A program made the position numbers and the translations under genes. The notes beneath the pieces were generated by a model. That model worked only from the letters and a program-made list of their open reading frames with translations. It ran no database searches and had not been told where the DNA came from. A stretch of DNA of 64,000 nucleotides from Streptomyces rhizoryzae (lineage in GTDB: Bacteria; Actinomycetota; Actinomycetes; Streptomycetales; Streptomycetaceae). The DNA lies in the NCBI RefSeq assembly GCF_023155275.1, contig NZ_JALMUV010000032.1, forward strand, positions 1-64,000. The letters run 5' to 3'. Within the stretch, counting starts at the first letter, position 1. Every line of letters begins with the position of its first letter. Below are positions 36,813 through 45,123 of this stretch, piece by piece.

Positions 36813-37217
36813 ATGCCTGACGCCCCGCCCGCCGGCGGACCCGCCCCCGAGGGGGAGCCCGTTCCGCGGCTGCTCTGCGACGCCCAGCGGCTGGCCGCCG
36901 CCGAACCGGACCGGGCGGGCGCGCTGTGGCGGCTGGCCGAGTCCGGCCGCCAGCTCGACGCCAACCTGGTCCGGCTGCCGCCCGGTGGCCGGATCGACAC
37001 CCACCGCGAACCGGACCTCGACGTCCTCCTCTATGTGGTGGCCGGCGGCGGCGCGGCCGAGTCGGCGGGGGAGCGGCAGCCGCTCGCGCAGGGCAGCCTG
37101 GTGTGGCTGCCGCACGGGTCCAGCCGGAGTCTGCACGCGGGCGCGGACGGTATGGCCTACCTCACCGTCCACCGCCGCCGCCCCGGCATGCAGATCAGGA
37201 GCCGGGCCGCGTCCTGA
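36813..37217 (+). CDS. Cupin-domain protein
   Basis: A 134-residue protein with a single cupin barrel (about 45-125): LVRLPPGGRIDTHREPDLDVLLYVVAGGG, given here as LPPGGRIDTHREPDLDV, then GSLVWLPHGSSRSLHAG. The metal-site histidines are only partly kept (His in IDTHRE and LPHGSSRSLH). A roughly 45-residue N-terminal segment precedes the barrel. It is divergent from nsrR across 126 bp. Function is unknown; similar small cupins often accompany redox or nitrosative stress genes. Confidence 0.8.
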   Translation: MPDAPPAGGPAPEGEPVPRLLCDAQRLAAAEPDRAGALWRLAESGRQLDANLVRLPPGGRIDTHREPDLDVLLYVVAGGGAAESAGERQPLAQGSLVWLPHGSSRSLHAGADGMAYLTVHRRRPGMQIRSRAAS

Positions 37218-37275
37218 GGCGGTGCCCGCGTCGTCCTGATTCCCTGACAGCCTCCCGGGCCGCCCGGCCCGCCGG

Positions 37276-37875
37276 TCAGAGCGGCCGGAAGGTGCGGGCG
37301 GTGGTGTCCCACCCGAGGGTCTCGGCGGTGCGGTCGTTGTACAGCCACACGTGCAGCCGCAGCCGTCGGGTGGCCAGGCGCCGGGTCACGCAAGGGTAGG
37401 TGCGCAGGTGGTGGAGCTGGGCCAGCAGGTGGCGCTGCTCGGGGGTGCGGGGCGCGCCGGAGCCGGGGCGCCGGGCGGTGTGCCCCCGGCCGGGGTGGTG
37501 CGCGGCGCCGGTGAACCAGGCGTGGGCCAGTGGGAGGTCCGGGGCGGGCGGGTCGTCCTGGAGGGCGGCGCAGTGGGTGTGGCCGCACAGGATGATGTCC
37601 GGGACCTCCAGGGTGCCCAGGGCGAGTTCCAGGGTGGCGGCGATCCCGCACCGGGCGTCCGGCCGGTAGCGCGGGACGACGTGCCCGGCGGTCCGCAGTT
37701 CGTGCAGCTCACCCGGCTCGGCGCCGGTCAGCAGTGTCGGTACGACCCGGGAGTCGGAGCAGGCGATGAACAGCGCCCGGGCGGCCGGGAGTTCGGCCGG
37801 GGCGCCGCCGGGGATCGGACGGGGCCCGGCGGGCAGGTGCGGCAGGGTCCGGGCGTGGTCGAGGACGGTGTCCAT
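37276..37875 (-). CDS. Beta-class carbonic anhydrase-like protein
   Basis: A 199-residue beta-carbonic anhydrase. Zinc ligands are Cys39 (in ACSDSR), His99 and Cys102 (CGHTHC), and the Asp41-Arg43 catalytic dyad is intact. It interconverts CO2 and bicarbonate. The middle (about 120-145) is a Pro/Arg/Gly-rich insert, and the C-terminal half reads VWLYNDRTAETLGW. The ATG follows GAGAGG. It is a single gene. Confidence 0.92.
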   Translation of the reverse strand: MDTVLDHARTLPHLPAGPRPIPGGAPAELPAARALFIACSDSRVVPTLLTGAEPGELHELRTAGHVVPRYRPDARCGIAATLELALGTLEVPDIILCGHTHCAALQDDPPAPDLPLAHAWFTGAAHHPGRGHTARRPGSGAPRTPEQRHLLAQLHHLRTYPCVTRRLATRRLRLHVWLYNDRTAETLGWDTTARTFRPL

Positions 37876-38038
37876 GAGGAACCTCTCATGCGGGATGTAT
37901 CGGGTGGGAGTGGCGCGCGCGAGGCACCGGACGCCGCGCAGGGTGGGGCGGCGGCGGTCTGCGCCGGGTGGGGTGGGTGGTCGGTGGGGTGACGGTCGAC
38001 GGGTCAGGGGGTCGTGGACCCGTCCGGAGTCCGACCGG

Positions 38039-39586
38039 TCAGGGCGTTCCCGGGCCGGGTGGGGGCAGGGTCACCGTGAAGCGGGCGCCGCCGCCGTCCG
38101 CGTCGCCGATCTCGATCCGGCCGCCGTGCCGGTGCACCACGTCCCGGACGATGGCCAGGCCCAGCCCCGCCCCGCCCTCGTCGCGGGTGCGGGCGTCGTC
38201 GAGGCGGATGAACCGGGTGAAGACGCGCTCCCGGTCGGCCGGCGGCACCCCCGGGCCGTCGTCGGTGACGTCCAGGGCCACCGTGCCGCCGTCGCCGGGG
38301 CGCACCGCGACGCGGACGGCCGAACGGGCGTGCCGCTGCGCGTTGTCGAGGAGGTTGCCCAGCACCCGGGCCAGCTGGGTGCGGCTGGCGCTCACCTGCA
38401 CCGGGCCGTCGGGGAGGGCGGCGATGACCGGCAGGCGGTCGCCGATCCGGTGGGCCAGTTCGTCGCGGACGAGTTCGGCCAGGTCCAGGCGTTCGGCGCG
38501 GGGCCGTTCGCCGGCGTCCAGGCGGGCCAGCAGCAGCAGGTCGGAGGCGACCCGCTCCAGCCGGACGGTGTCCTCGATCAGGCCGTCGAGTTCCAGCAGG
38601 TCAGGGTGGGCCCGGGCGACCTCCAACTGGGTGCGGAGGCTGGCGATCGGGCTGCGCAGTTCGTGGGAGGCGTCGGCGACGAACTGCCGCTGCCGTTCCA
38701 CGGACTTCTCCAGTGCCGCGAGCGTGGCGTTGGTGGTCCGGGCCAGCCGGGCCACCTCGTCGCGGGAGGCGGGCTGCGGCACCCGCCGGGACAGGTCGCC
38801 GCCCATGATCTCGGCGAGTTCGGCCCGGATGGCCTCGACCGGGCGCAGCGCCCGGCGCGTCACCAGCCAGGTCACGGCCGCCACCAGCAGCAGCAGCGGC
38901 GGCAGGCCGAGGAGCATGGCGTCGCGCACGCCCCCCACCGCCTGCCGTTCGGTGTCCAGCGAGGCACCGGCGTAGACGGTGACGGTCCGGCCGGACGGGG
39001 CGGTGGCGAGCAGCGCGGCGACCCGGAAGTCCCGGCCGGCCGGGCGGTGGTCGCCGGGCAGCTTCAGGGCGAGGGTGCGGAAGGTGGCGTCGGCGGCCGC
39101 GGAGCCGCGTGCCGGAGCGTCGTCATCGTCGCCGTCCCGGTCGTCGTCGGAGTCCTCGGTGCGGTGCGGCGCGCGGGCGAAGTCGGCCATCGGCGGGGCG
39201 TGGCGGAGGTCGTCTGCGGCGGCCAGCACGGTGCCGTCGGCGGCGACGACCTGCACCGGGCGGTCGTCCTCATCGGGCAGTTCCAGGTGGTCGAAGGAGG
39301 TGCCGACGGCGATCTGGGTGGCGACCTCGCGGGCCGCGACCTCGGCCTGGAGACCGGCGCTCCCGACGAGGTTCCGCTGGAGCACGGCGAGCACCGCGGC
39401 GCCCGCGGCGACCAGGGCCAGCGCCACCACCAGCGTGGACGCCAGGGTGGTCCGGGTGCGCACGGAACCCCGCCAGCGGGGCGGGCGTTCGGCCGCCCCC
39501 GGGCCCCCGGCCGCTGACGTGGCCGCCGGCGCGGCCGCCGCCGTGGCGGCGGGGTCGGTCGCCGGAGCGGTCGCGGCGTCAGCCAT
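38039..39586 (-). CDS. Sensor histidine kinase (HAMP-HisKA)
   Basis: A 515-residue membrane kinase. It has an Ala/Pro-rich cytosolic lead of about 45 residues, TM1 (about 50-70), an outer sensor loop (about 71-222) that contains a strongly acidic run (DSDDDRDGDDDD, 145-156), TM2 (about 223-243), HAMP, the H-box with His308 (FVADASHELRSPI), N-box LGNLLDNAQRHA, and G-boxes DDGPGVP and GGAGLGLAI. It overlaps the response regulator by 8 bp. The acidic loop and the His/Asp-rich PepSY partner suggest a metal or cation signal, by inference. Confidence 0.93.
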   Translation of the reverse strand: MADAATAPATDPAATAAAAPAATSAAGGPGAAERPPRWRGSVRTRTTLASTLVVALALVAAGAAVLAVLQRNLVGSAGLQAEVAAREVATQIAVGTSFDHLELPDEDDRPVQVVAADGTVLAAADDLRHAPPMADFARAPHRTEDSDDDRDGDDDDAPARGSAAADATFRTLALKLPGDHRPAGRDFRVAALLATAPSGRTVTVYAGASLDTERQAVGGVRDAMLLGLPPLLLLVAAVTWLVTRRALRPVEAIRAELAEIMGGDLSRRVPQPASRDEVARLARTTNATLAALEKSVERQRQFVADASHELRSPIASLRTQLEVARAHPDLLELDGLIEDTVRLERVASDLLLLARLDAGERPRAERLDLAELVRDELAHRIGDRLPVIAALPDGPVQVSASRTQLARVLGNLLDNAQRHARSAVRVAVRPGDGGTVALDVTDDGPGVPPADRERVFTRFIRLDDARTRDEGGAGLGLAIVRDVVHRHGGRIEIGDADGGGARFTVTLPPPGPGTP

Positions 39587-40256
39587 GGTCGGCCGCCAGG
39601 CGGTAGCCGGCGCCGCGCACGGTGGTGATCGAGCGGCGGCCGAACGGGGCGTCGATCTTCCGCCGCAGGGCGCTGATGTAGACCTCGATGATGTTCGGGT
39701 CGCCGTCGTAGGCGAAGTCCCAGACGTGCTCCAGGATGTCCGCCTTGGAGACCACCTCGCCCTGGCGGGACGCCAGGTACTCCAGGACCGCGAACTCCTT
39801 GGCGGTGAGCGCGATGTCCTCCGCGCCGCGGGCGCAGCGGTGGCCGTTGGGGTCCAGGGTGAGGTCGCCGAGGCGCAGGACGGGGCTGCCGCCGCGGGTC
39901 CGCCGGCGCAGCAGCGCCCGGACGCGGGCCAGCAGCACCACGTAGGAGAACGGCTTGGTCAGGTAGTCGTCGGCGCCGGTGTCCAGGCCCTCCGCCTCGT
40001 CGTACTCGCCGTCCTTGGCGGTCAGCATCAGGATCGGGGTCTCGTCCCCGGCGGCGCGCAGGGCGGCGCAGAGGCGGTAGCCGTTCATCCCGGGCAGCAT
40101 GATGTCCAGGACGAGCAGGTCGTAGCTTCGGGTGGTGGCCCGGTGCAGGCCCTCCCGGCCGTCGTGAGCCACGTCCACGGCGAAGCCCTCGGCCGCCAGC
40201 CCCCTGGCCAGGGCGGTGGCGAGGCGTTTTTCGTCCTCCACGATCAACAAGCGCAT
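39579..40256 (-). CDS. OmpR/PhoB-family response regulator
   Basis: A 225-residue regulator. The receiver has acidic residues in LLIVEDEKR, phospho-acceptor Asp51 (LLVLDIMLPG) and Lys in YLTKPFSY. The winged helix includes LTAKEFAVLEYLASRQGEVV (shown to 20) and VRGAGYRL. It is the first gene of the regulator-kinase pair. Direct repeats of CTTCAG at 10-11 bp spacing in the divergent promoter are its likely binding site and would control both itself and the PepSY gene. Confidence 0.95.
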   Translation of the reverse strand: MRLLIVEDEKRLATALARGLAAEGFAVDVAHDGREGLHRATTRSYDLLVLDIMLPGMNGYRLCAALRAAGDETPILMLTAKDGEYDEAEGLDTGADDYLTKPFSYVVLLARVRALLRRRTRGGSPVLRLGDLTLDPNGHRCARGAEDIALTAKEFAVLEYLASRQGEVVSKADILEHVWDFAYDGDPNIIEVYISALRRKIDAPFGRRSITTVRGAGYRLAADHG

Positions 40257-40279
40257 GCCGTCACCCTGCCAGACCGTTC

Positions 40280-40316
40280 CTGAAGCGCTCTTCAGGGAGC
40301 TTCAGGTGGGCTTCAG
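40280..40316. promoter_or_regulatory. Direct repeats for an OmpR-type regulator
   Basis: Three CTTCAG copies begin at 40290, 40300 and 40311, with one inverted copy CTGAAG at 40280. The 10-11 bp phase is that of OmpR/PhoB tandem sites. They lie between the divergent regulator (start 40256) and PepSY (start 40407) genes. Confidence 0.7.
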
Positions 40317-40406
40317 CTTCCCGGCGGCAGGGTGGGGGACGTACCGCCGCACCGCCGTCCGCCCGCTCCGCGGAGGCGGCCGGCCCACCCCGACCAGGAG
40401 GTTCCC

Positions 40407-40853
40407 ATGACCACGTCCCGTATCCGCCGCGCGTTCACCGGCCGCCGCCGGCTGGTGGTCGCCGCCGCCGCGGCCGTGCTCGCCGCGGGCGGCACCGCGA
40501 CCGCCGTCGCCGTCACCGGCGGACCGGACGACCTCGCGGAGGCCCGCGTCGCCGCCGGCGGCGGCCCGGCGGACACCGGCCGGCAGCGGGCCGTGGACAC
40601 CGCGCGCACGGTGGTGCCCGGCGGCCGGATCGTCTCGGTGGAGCCGGACCACGACCACGGCACGCGGGTCTGGGAGGTGGAGCTCCGCACCGGCGGCGGG
40701 ACCGAGCACGAGGTGGACGTCAGCATGGCGGACGGCACGGTGCTCAGCCACTCCGTCGACCACGACGACCACGACGACCACGGCGAGGACGGCGGTCACG
40801 AGGACCACGGTGGCCACGGCGACCGCAACGGCCTTCTCGGGGAGGGTGACTGA
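40407..40853 (+). CDS. Secreted PepSY-domain protein with His/Asp-rich tail
   Basis: A 148-residue exported protein. The signal segment is RRLVVAAAAAVLAAGGTATAVAV. Next comes one PepSY domain (about 60-115: VDTARTVVPGGRIVSVEP, VWEVELRTGGGTEHEVDV). The last 35 residues are dominated by His, Asp and Gly (DHDDHDDHGEDGGHEDHGGHG), quoted here in part as DHDDHDDHGEDGG. The tail could bind divalent metals. AGGAGG precedes the ATG. It is controlled divergently with the two-component genes. Its last 110 bp overlap the permease gene on the other strand. Confidence 0.88.
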   Translation: MTTSRIRRAFTGRRRLVVAAAAAVLAAGGTATAVAVTGGPDDLAEARVAAGGGPADTGRQRAVDTARTVVPGGRIVSVEPDHDHGTRVWEVELRTGGGTEHEVDVSMADGTVLSHSVDHDDHDDHGEDGGHEDHGGHGDRNGLLGEGD

Positions 40854-42078
40854 CACCCGCAGGCCCGGCTTCCGACCGCTCACCGGCCCGCTCACCGGTC
40901 TGCGGGCCGGTGTCCGGGGCGGCGTCCGGGCCGGTGTCCGGGGCGCCGCCCATCCTCCGCAGCATCTCCCGGCCCCCGGTGCGGAAGAACCGCACCAGCA
41001 GCACGGCGGCCAGGGCGAGGAAGGCGGCGTTCAGCCAGGTCGTGTAGTTCCCGCGCACGCCCTCCTCCGGGAGCCGGGCCCGCGCCTGGTCCGGTACGAG
41101 CCCCAGGGCGCCGAAGGCGAACTCGACCACGTAACCGGCCGCGACGATCGCCGCGTAGAAGGTGCCGAGCAGCAGCAGCGCGGTGCGTCCCCCGTAGTAC
41201 TTCCGGTAGATGGTGAGGATCGGCAGGATCAGCAGATCGGCGAAGAGGAACGCGACGACCCCGCCGAAGCTGATACCGCCCTTCCACAGGACCACGGCGA
41301 GCGGCACGTTGCCGATGGAGCAGACGAACGACGCCATCGCCACCAGCGGGCCGATGACCGGCCCCCACAGCTTCGCGGCGAGCGGATGGCCGGTGAAGAA
41401 GAACGACTGCCAGAAGGAGTCCGGCACCCACGCGGCGATCGCCCCGGCGATCAGCAGCCCGGCCACCAGGTCCCGCAGGATCGCCGCCCACTCCATGACG
41501 AAGACGTGCGCGGTGGCCGTCAGGCCCTCGCCGGAGAACAGCCGGCGGACGAAGGAGCCGCCGCGCCGCACCGACATGTCCATCGCGGCGTGCCCCTCCA
41601 TCCCCCCGGCCAGCCCGCGTGCGGCCTGCGCCCGGGCCTCCCGCAGCAGCGCCTCACTCATCAGCCGCCGCAGCAGCACCGCCAGTACCACGATCATCAC
41701 CGGCCCGCCGGTGAACTCGGCGAGCGTGAACTGCCACCCCATCAACAGCGCCAGGATGACGCCGAGTTCGACCACCAGGTTGGTCGAGGCGATCTCGAAG
41801 GCCATCGCGGCGGTGAAGTCCGCCCCCTTGCGGAACAGCGAACGGGCCAGCGCCACCGCGGCGTACGAGCAGGAGGACGAGGCCGCGCCCAGCCCGGCGG
41901 CGAGCGCCAGGGTGCGGGGGCGGCCGTCCCCGAGCAGCGCCCCGACCGTGGACCTGCGGACCACCGCCTGGACGACCGCGGACAGCGCGAAACCCAGGAC
42001 CAGCGCCCAGGTGATCTCCCACGTCATCGCGCCGGTGATCGACAGGGCGTGCAGGACGGCGGTCAGCGCGGCGGACAT
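40744..42078 (-). CDS. Membrane permease of the DUF318/UPF0718 (ArsP-like) family
   Basis: A 444-residue protein with about eight hydrophobic helices. Family-typical segments are ASSSCSYAAVALARSLF (about 68-84), IASTNLVVELGVIL, FVCSIGNVPLAVVLW (about 245) and FLFADLLILPILTIYRK. Relatives move arsenicals, copper or zinc. After helix 8 comes a variable tail ending in about 35 residues dense in Arg and Gly. That tail is antisense to the His/Asp tail of the PepSY gene. The two-component/PepSY neighbours support a metal-homeostasis role. Confidence 0.87.
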   Translation of the reverse strand: MSAALTAVLHALSITGAMTWEITWALVLGFALSAVVQAVVRRSTVGALLGDGRPRTLALAAGLGAASSSCSYAAVALARSLFRKGADFTAAMAFEIASTNLVVELGVILALLMGWQFTLAEFTGGPVMIVVLAVLLRRLMSEALLREARAQAARGLAGGMEGHAAMDMSVRRGGSFVRRLFSGEGLTATAHVFVMEWAAILRDLVAGLLIAGAIAAWVPDSFWQSFFFTGHPLAAKLWGPVIGPLVAMASFVCSIGNVPLAVVLWKGGISFGGVVAFLFADLLILPILTIYRKYYGGRTALLLLGTFYAAIVAAGYVVEFAFGALGLVPDQARARLPEEGVRGNYTTWLNAAFLALAAVLLVRFFRTGGREMLRRMGGAPDTGPDAAPDTGPQTGERAGERSEAGPAGVSHPPREGRCGRRGHRGPRDRRPRRGRRGRRGRRSG

Positions 42079-42166
42079 GCCCGCATCCTTTCCCGGCGGA
42101 CGCGCCCGCCCGGGGACGGACACGCGCGGGCACGGCGTCCGCACCCCGCCGGTGCACAATCGCCGG

Positions 42167-42751
42167 ATGCAGATCGTCACCTGCCCCGAAGCCGCCACCC
42201 CGCCCGACCTCCGCACCCAGGTCCGGGAACTCCAGGACCAGGCGTGGCCGCCGGGCCCCGCCGGGTCCCCGCCCGCGCCGCCCGGCCCCGTCCACGACCC
42301 GGCGCTGCAACCCCTGTCGCTGCTGCTCGTGGACGACGGGCGGGTGCTGGCCGCGCTGGACATCCTCACCAAGGACATCGAGCACGCGGGCCGGCGCTAC
42401 GCCGCCGGTGGCCTGAGCACGGTGGTGACCCGGCAGGACGTACGCGGCCGCGGACACGGCCGGCGGCTGGTCGGCCAGGCCCGCGCCACGATGGCCGCCC
42501 GCGGTCTGGACCTGGGGCTGTTCACCTGCGACCGGCCGCTGCGGAGCTTCTACGAAAGCGCGGGCTGGCAGCACCTGCCCGGCGCGGTACTGGTCGGCGG
42601 CACCGCGCAGGCGCCCTTCCCCAGCGACCGCCCCGGCTTCGACAAGGTCACCATGGCCGGCTTCTTCTCGCCGCGCGCCCTGCGGGACCGCGCCGCGTTC
42701 CCCGGCAGCCGGATCGCCGTGCACCCGGGGGACATCGACGCGCTGTGGTAG
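42167..42751 (+). CDS. GNAT acetyltransferase, distantly AAC(2')-like
   Basis: A 194-residue acetyltransferase. The acetyl-CoA site is STVVTRQDVRGRGHGRRLVG and the later strand is LGLFTCDRPLRSFYESAGW. The overall layout, with a C-terminal GDIDALW end, recalls aminoglycoside 2'-N-acetyltransferases, but this is weak and no resistance should be assumed. The ATG at 42167 lacks a strong ribosome site. It is divergent from the permease gene. Confidence 0.82.
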   Translation: MQIVTCPEAATPPDLRTQVRELQDQAWPPGPAGSPPAPPGPVHDPALQPLSLLLVDDGRVLAALDILTKDIEHAGRRYAAGGLSTVVTRQDVRGRGHGRRLVGQARATMAARGLDLGLFTCDRPLRSFYESAGWQHLPGAVLVGGTAQAPFPSDRPGFDKVTMAGFFSPRALRDRAAFPGSRIAVHPGDIDALW

Positions 42752-42843
42752 GCGCCGGCCCCGCGCGGGAACCTCCGGGTCCGCAACGGCCTCTTCCCAC
42801 CCTGGAGGGGATACGCGCCGCCGGGGCGCGGGAGGGAGCAGAC

Positions 42844-43701
42844 ATGGGCCGCCGGGCAGGGAACGGAACGCGCGCGGTGCTGGCACTGGCCCTGGCGGCG
42901 GCGGTGGCCGGCTGCGCGGGCGGCCGGGACCCGGCCGGACCGCCGGCCGCCTCCGACGCGGCGGGCCGCAAGCGCCAGACCGGGAAGGGCGGCTTCACCG
43001 TCGAGTACCGCACCGGCGGCAAGGCCGCGCGGGCCACCGCGTACCTGCGCGCGCACCGCGTCCTGGAAACCGCAGCGGAGCGGCTCAACGGCGCGCTCGC
43101 GCTGCCGCACCGCATCCCCTTCGTCGTCCGCTCCTGCGGCGCCGCCGAACCGGCCTACGACCCGGAGACCGGCGGCATCGACTTCTGCGCGGAACACGTC
43201 GACGAGATACGCGACCGCTTCGCGCACACCGGCCGGGACGCGGCCGGTGCGGGCGGCCCGGCCGACGGCGACGCCCACACCGCCGCCGTCCTGGAGGAGA
43301 CCGCCTACCACGAGGGCGCGCACGCCCTGATCGACCGGCTCGGCCTGCGCTTCACCGGCCGCGAGGAGGACGTGGCGGACCAGTTCGCCGCGGTCCTGCT
43401 CCTCGGCCAGGGCCGGACCGGCGAGACCAAGGCCCTTGCCGTCGCCACCGATTACGCGCTGGCCGCCGAGGAGACCCCGTTCGACCCGGCGGACCTCCTC
43501 GACGAGCACAGCCTCGACGGGCAGCGCGCGGCGGCCTACGCCTGCTACGTCTACGGCGCGCACCCCGACCGGCACCAGGACCTCGTCGGGGCCGGCCGGC
43601 GGGTCACCGCGGACCGCGCCGAGGGCTGCCCGGAAGAGTGGGCCCAGGCCCGGGACGGCTGGCAGCGGCTCCTGCAACCGCATCTGAAGCACGCCCTGTG
43701 A
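42844..43701 (+). CDS. DUF4344-type putative metallopeptidase, lipoprotein
   Basis: A 285-residue exported protein. The lipobox is VAGC with Cys24. The zincin motif HEGAH is at 157-161 (TAYHEGAHALIDRLG), with a third-ligand candidate Glu in GREEDVADQFAAVLLL. Several cysteines (FCAEH, AYACYVY, EGCPEEW) match the DUF4344 layout. It should be a membrane-anchored zinc protease-like enzyme outside the cell. The ATG follows GGGAGGGAGCAGAC. Confidence 0.87.
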   Translation: MGRRAGNGTRAVLALALAAAVAGCAGGRDPAGPPAASDAAGRKRQTGKGGFTVEYRTGGKAARATAYLRAHRVLETAAERLNGALALPHRIPFVVRSCGAAEPAYDPETGGIDFCAEHVDEIRDRFAHTGRDAAGAGGPADGDAHTAAVLEETAYHEGAHALIDRLGLRFTGREEDVADQFAAVLLLGQGRTGETKALAVATDYALAAEETPFDPADLLDEHSLDGQRAAAYACYVYGAHPDRHQDLVGAGRRVTADRAEGCPEEWAQARDGWQRLLQPHLKHAL

Positions 43702-43818
43702 GCAGGGCGGGTCAGGCGCTTTCCGGTCCCCGCCGGCCTGCTCCGCCGCCCGGTTAGAGCCCCGCCGCAAACCGCCATAAACTGGAACTCCGGGATGCAG
43801 GCAAGGAGAGATCGACTC

Positions 43819-44376
43819 ATGTCGACAGGGACCCTTCTGGCGATCATCATCCCCGCCGTGGTGGTGATCGCACTGATCGCAACGGCAGTCTCGCTCCTCG
43901 TGCGGCGCCGCCGCCTCCAGCAGCGCTTCGGACCGGAATACGACCGCACCGTCGAATCCGCCGACAGCCGCCTGGCCGGCGAGCGAGAACTGAGAGCGCG
44001 CGTCAAGCGCCATGACGACCTGGAGATCAAGCCCCTGCCGAGCAGCAGTCGGGAGCGCTACACCCGGGACTGGGCGGGAGTGCAGCAGGAGTTCGTGGAC
44101 CGGCCCGAAGAGGCGGTGCACGACGCCGACCGGCTCGTCGCCTCGCTGATGCACGAACGCGGCTACCCGACGGACAACTTCGAGCAACGCATGAAGGACC
44201 TGTCGGTCGAGCACGGCCGCACCCTCGAACACTACCGGGCGGCCCACGAGATCGACGGCCTGAGCACCCAGCACCGGGCGACCACCGAGCAGTTGCGCGG
44301 CGCCATGGTGCACTACCGCGCACTCTTCGAGGAACTGCTCTCCGACGGCGGCCAGACCCGCCGCGCCCACGCCTAG
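43819..44376 (+). CDS. Membrane-anchored protein, paralogous to the next gene
   Basis: A 185-residue protein. An N-terminal helix (LLAIIIPAVVVIALIATAV) is followed by basic residues RRRRLQQRFGPEYDRTVES, so the rest probably faces the cytosol. A helical domain reads WAGVQQEFVDRPEEAVHDAD and ends HYRALFEELLS. The same pattern occurs in the next gene (HAIQGRFVDEPREAVRAADEL ... HYRAFFNRLLS). The function is unknown to me. AAGGAGAG precedes the ATG. The two genes are 83 bp apart and look like a membrane/soluble pair. Confidence 0.8.
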   Translation: MSTGTLLAIIIPAVVVIALIATAVSLLVRRRRLQQRFGPEYDRTVESADSRLAGERELRARVKRHDDLEIKPLPSSSRERYTRDWAGVQQEFVDRPEEAVHDADRLVASLMHERGYPTDNFEQRMKDLSVEHGRTLEHYRAAHEIDGLSTQHRATTEQLRGAMVHYRALFEELLSDGGQTRRAHA

Positions 44377-44459
44377 AAGCCGACCAGCCACGCCCGAACG
44401 CCAACCCCGCGCGCCCGCACGCCGCCGCTCACGCGTGCCCCCGCGCGGTTGGAGGAGCC

Positions 44460-44909
44460 ATGGAACACGACCCGGCACCGGACCCCGCGCCGCAGACCGC
44501 CGGCCTGCCCACCTCGGACATGAGCCGCCCGGGAGCCGGCCCGGACGAGACCGCGCCCACCCTTCCCGGAGAGAGCGCCCCCACCGAAAGCCCCTTCCAG
44601 GCCGACTCCCCGGCTCCGCAGGGCACCGCGGAGGAGACGATGCCGGCCCTGCTCTCCAGCGCGGACCAGGCATCGTTCCGCGACCGGTGGCACGCCATCC
44701 AGGGCAGGTTCGTCGACGAGCCGCGGGAGGCCGTGCGGGCCGCCGACGAGCTGGTCTCGGACCTGATGCAAGCCCTCTCCGGCACGTTCACCCACCACAA
44801 GCAGAGCCTGGAGGAGCAGTGGAAGCAGGGCGGCGAGGCCGACACCGAACGCCTCCGGATCGCCCTCCGCCACTACCGCGCCTTCTTCAACCGCCTCCTC
44901 TCCGGCTGA
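44460..44909 (+). CDS. Soluble protein paralogous to the preceding membrane protein
   Basis: A 149-residue protein. The first 60 residues are Pro/Ser/Thr-rich and probably disordered. The rest (about 65-149) is helical and matches the preceding protein's domain: RDRWHAIQGRFVDEPREAV, ADELVSDLMQALSG, and the terminal RHYRAFFNRLLSG. No transmembrane segment is present. GGAGGAGCC precedes the ATG. A strong terminator follows, so the pair forms a transcription unit of unknown role. Confidence 0.78.
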   Translation: MEHDPAPDPAPQTAGLPTSDMSRPGAGPDETAPTLPGESAPTESPFQADSPAPQGTAEETMPALLSSADQASFRDRWHAIQGRFVDEPREAVRAADELVSDLMQALSGTFTHHKQSLEEQWKQGGEADTERLRIALRHYRAFFNRLLSG

Positions 44910-44928
44910 ACCCCGCACCACAGCGGAC

Positions 44929-44956
44929 CGGGATCCCGGCCCCGGCCGGGATCCCG
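44929..44956. terminator. Perfect 13-bp stem terminator
   Basis: A 28-bp self-complementary sequence built of two CGGGATCCCGG-type halves, 20 bp after the stop of the 149-residue protein. It has no U-tract. Confidence 0.65.
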
Positions 44957-45014
44957 CTGCGGTCGCCGTCAGCGTCAGCCCGTCCGCCTGCCACCGAGGG
45001 AGCACGCTCCCGCT

Positions 45015-45032
45015 ATCGGTGAGATGACCGAT
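45015..45032. promoter_or_regulatory. Inverted repeat ATCGGT-N6-ACCGAT
   Basis: An 18-bp inverted repeat 92-109 bp before the amidohydrolase start, just downstream of a second palindrome GGGAGC-AC-GCTCCC (44998-45011). It could be an operator for the amidohydrolase/LuxR unit. Confidence 0.45.
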
Positions 45033-45123
45033 GTGCGGGGGGTGGGGGCGCGGCCATAGTTCTCGAAAGATCGTTTCCGGGTGGCCGCCGCGCCCCCGGC
45101 GTTTTTCGAAGGGACTCCCTCTC

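Noticed and set aside
42167..42751. Aminoglycoside 2'-N-acetyltransferase resistance gene
   Set aside because: The resemblance is limited to GNAT layout and a few C-terminal residues, too weak to call resistance.
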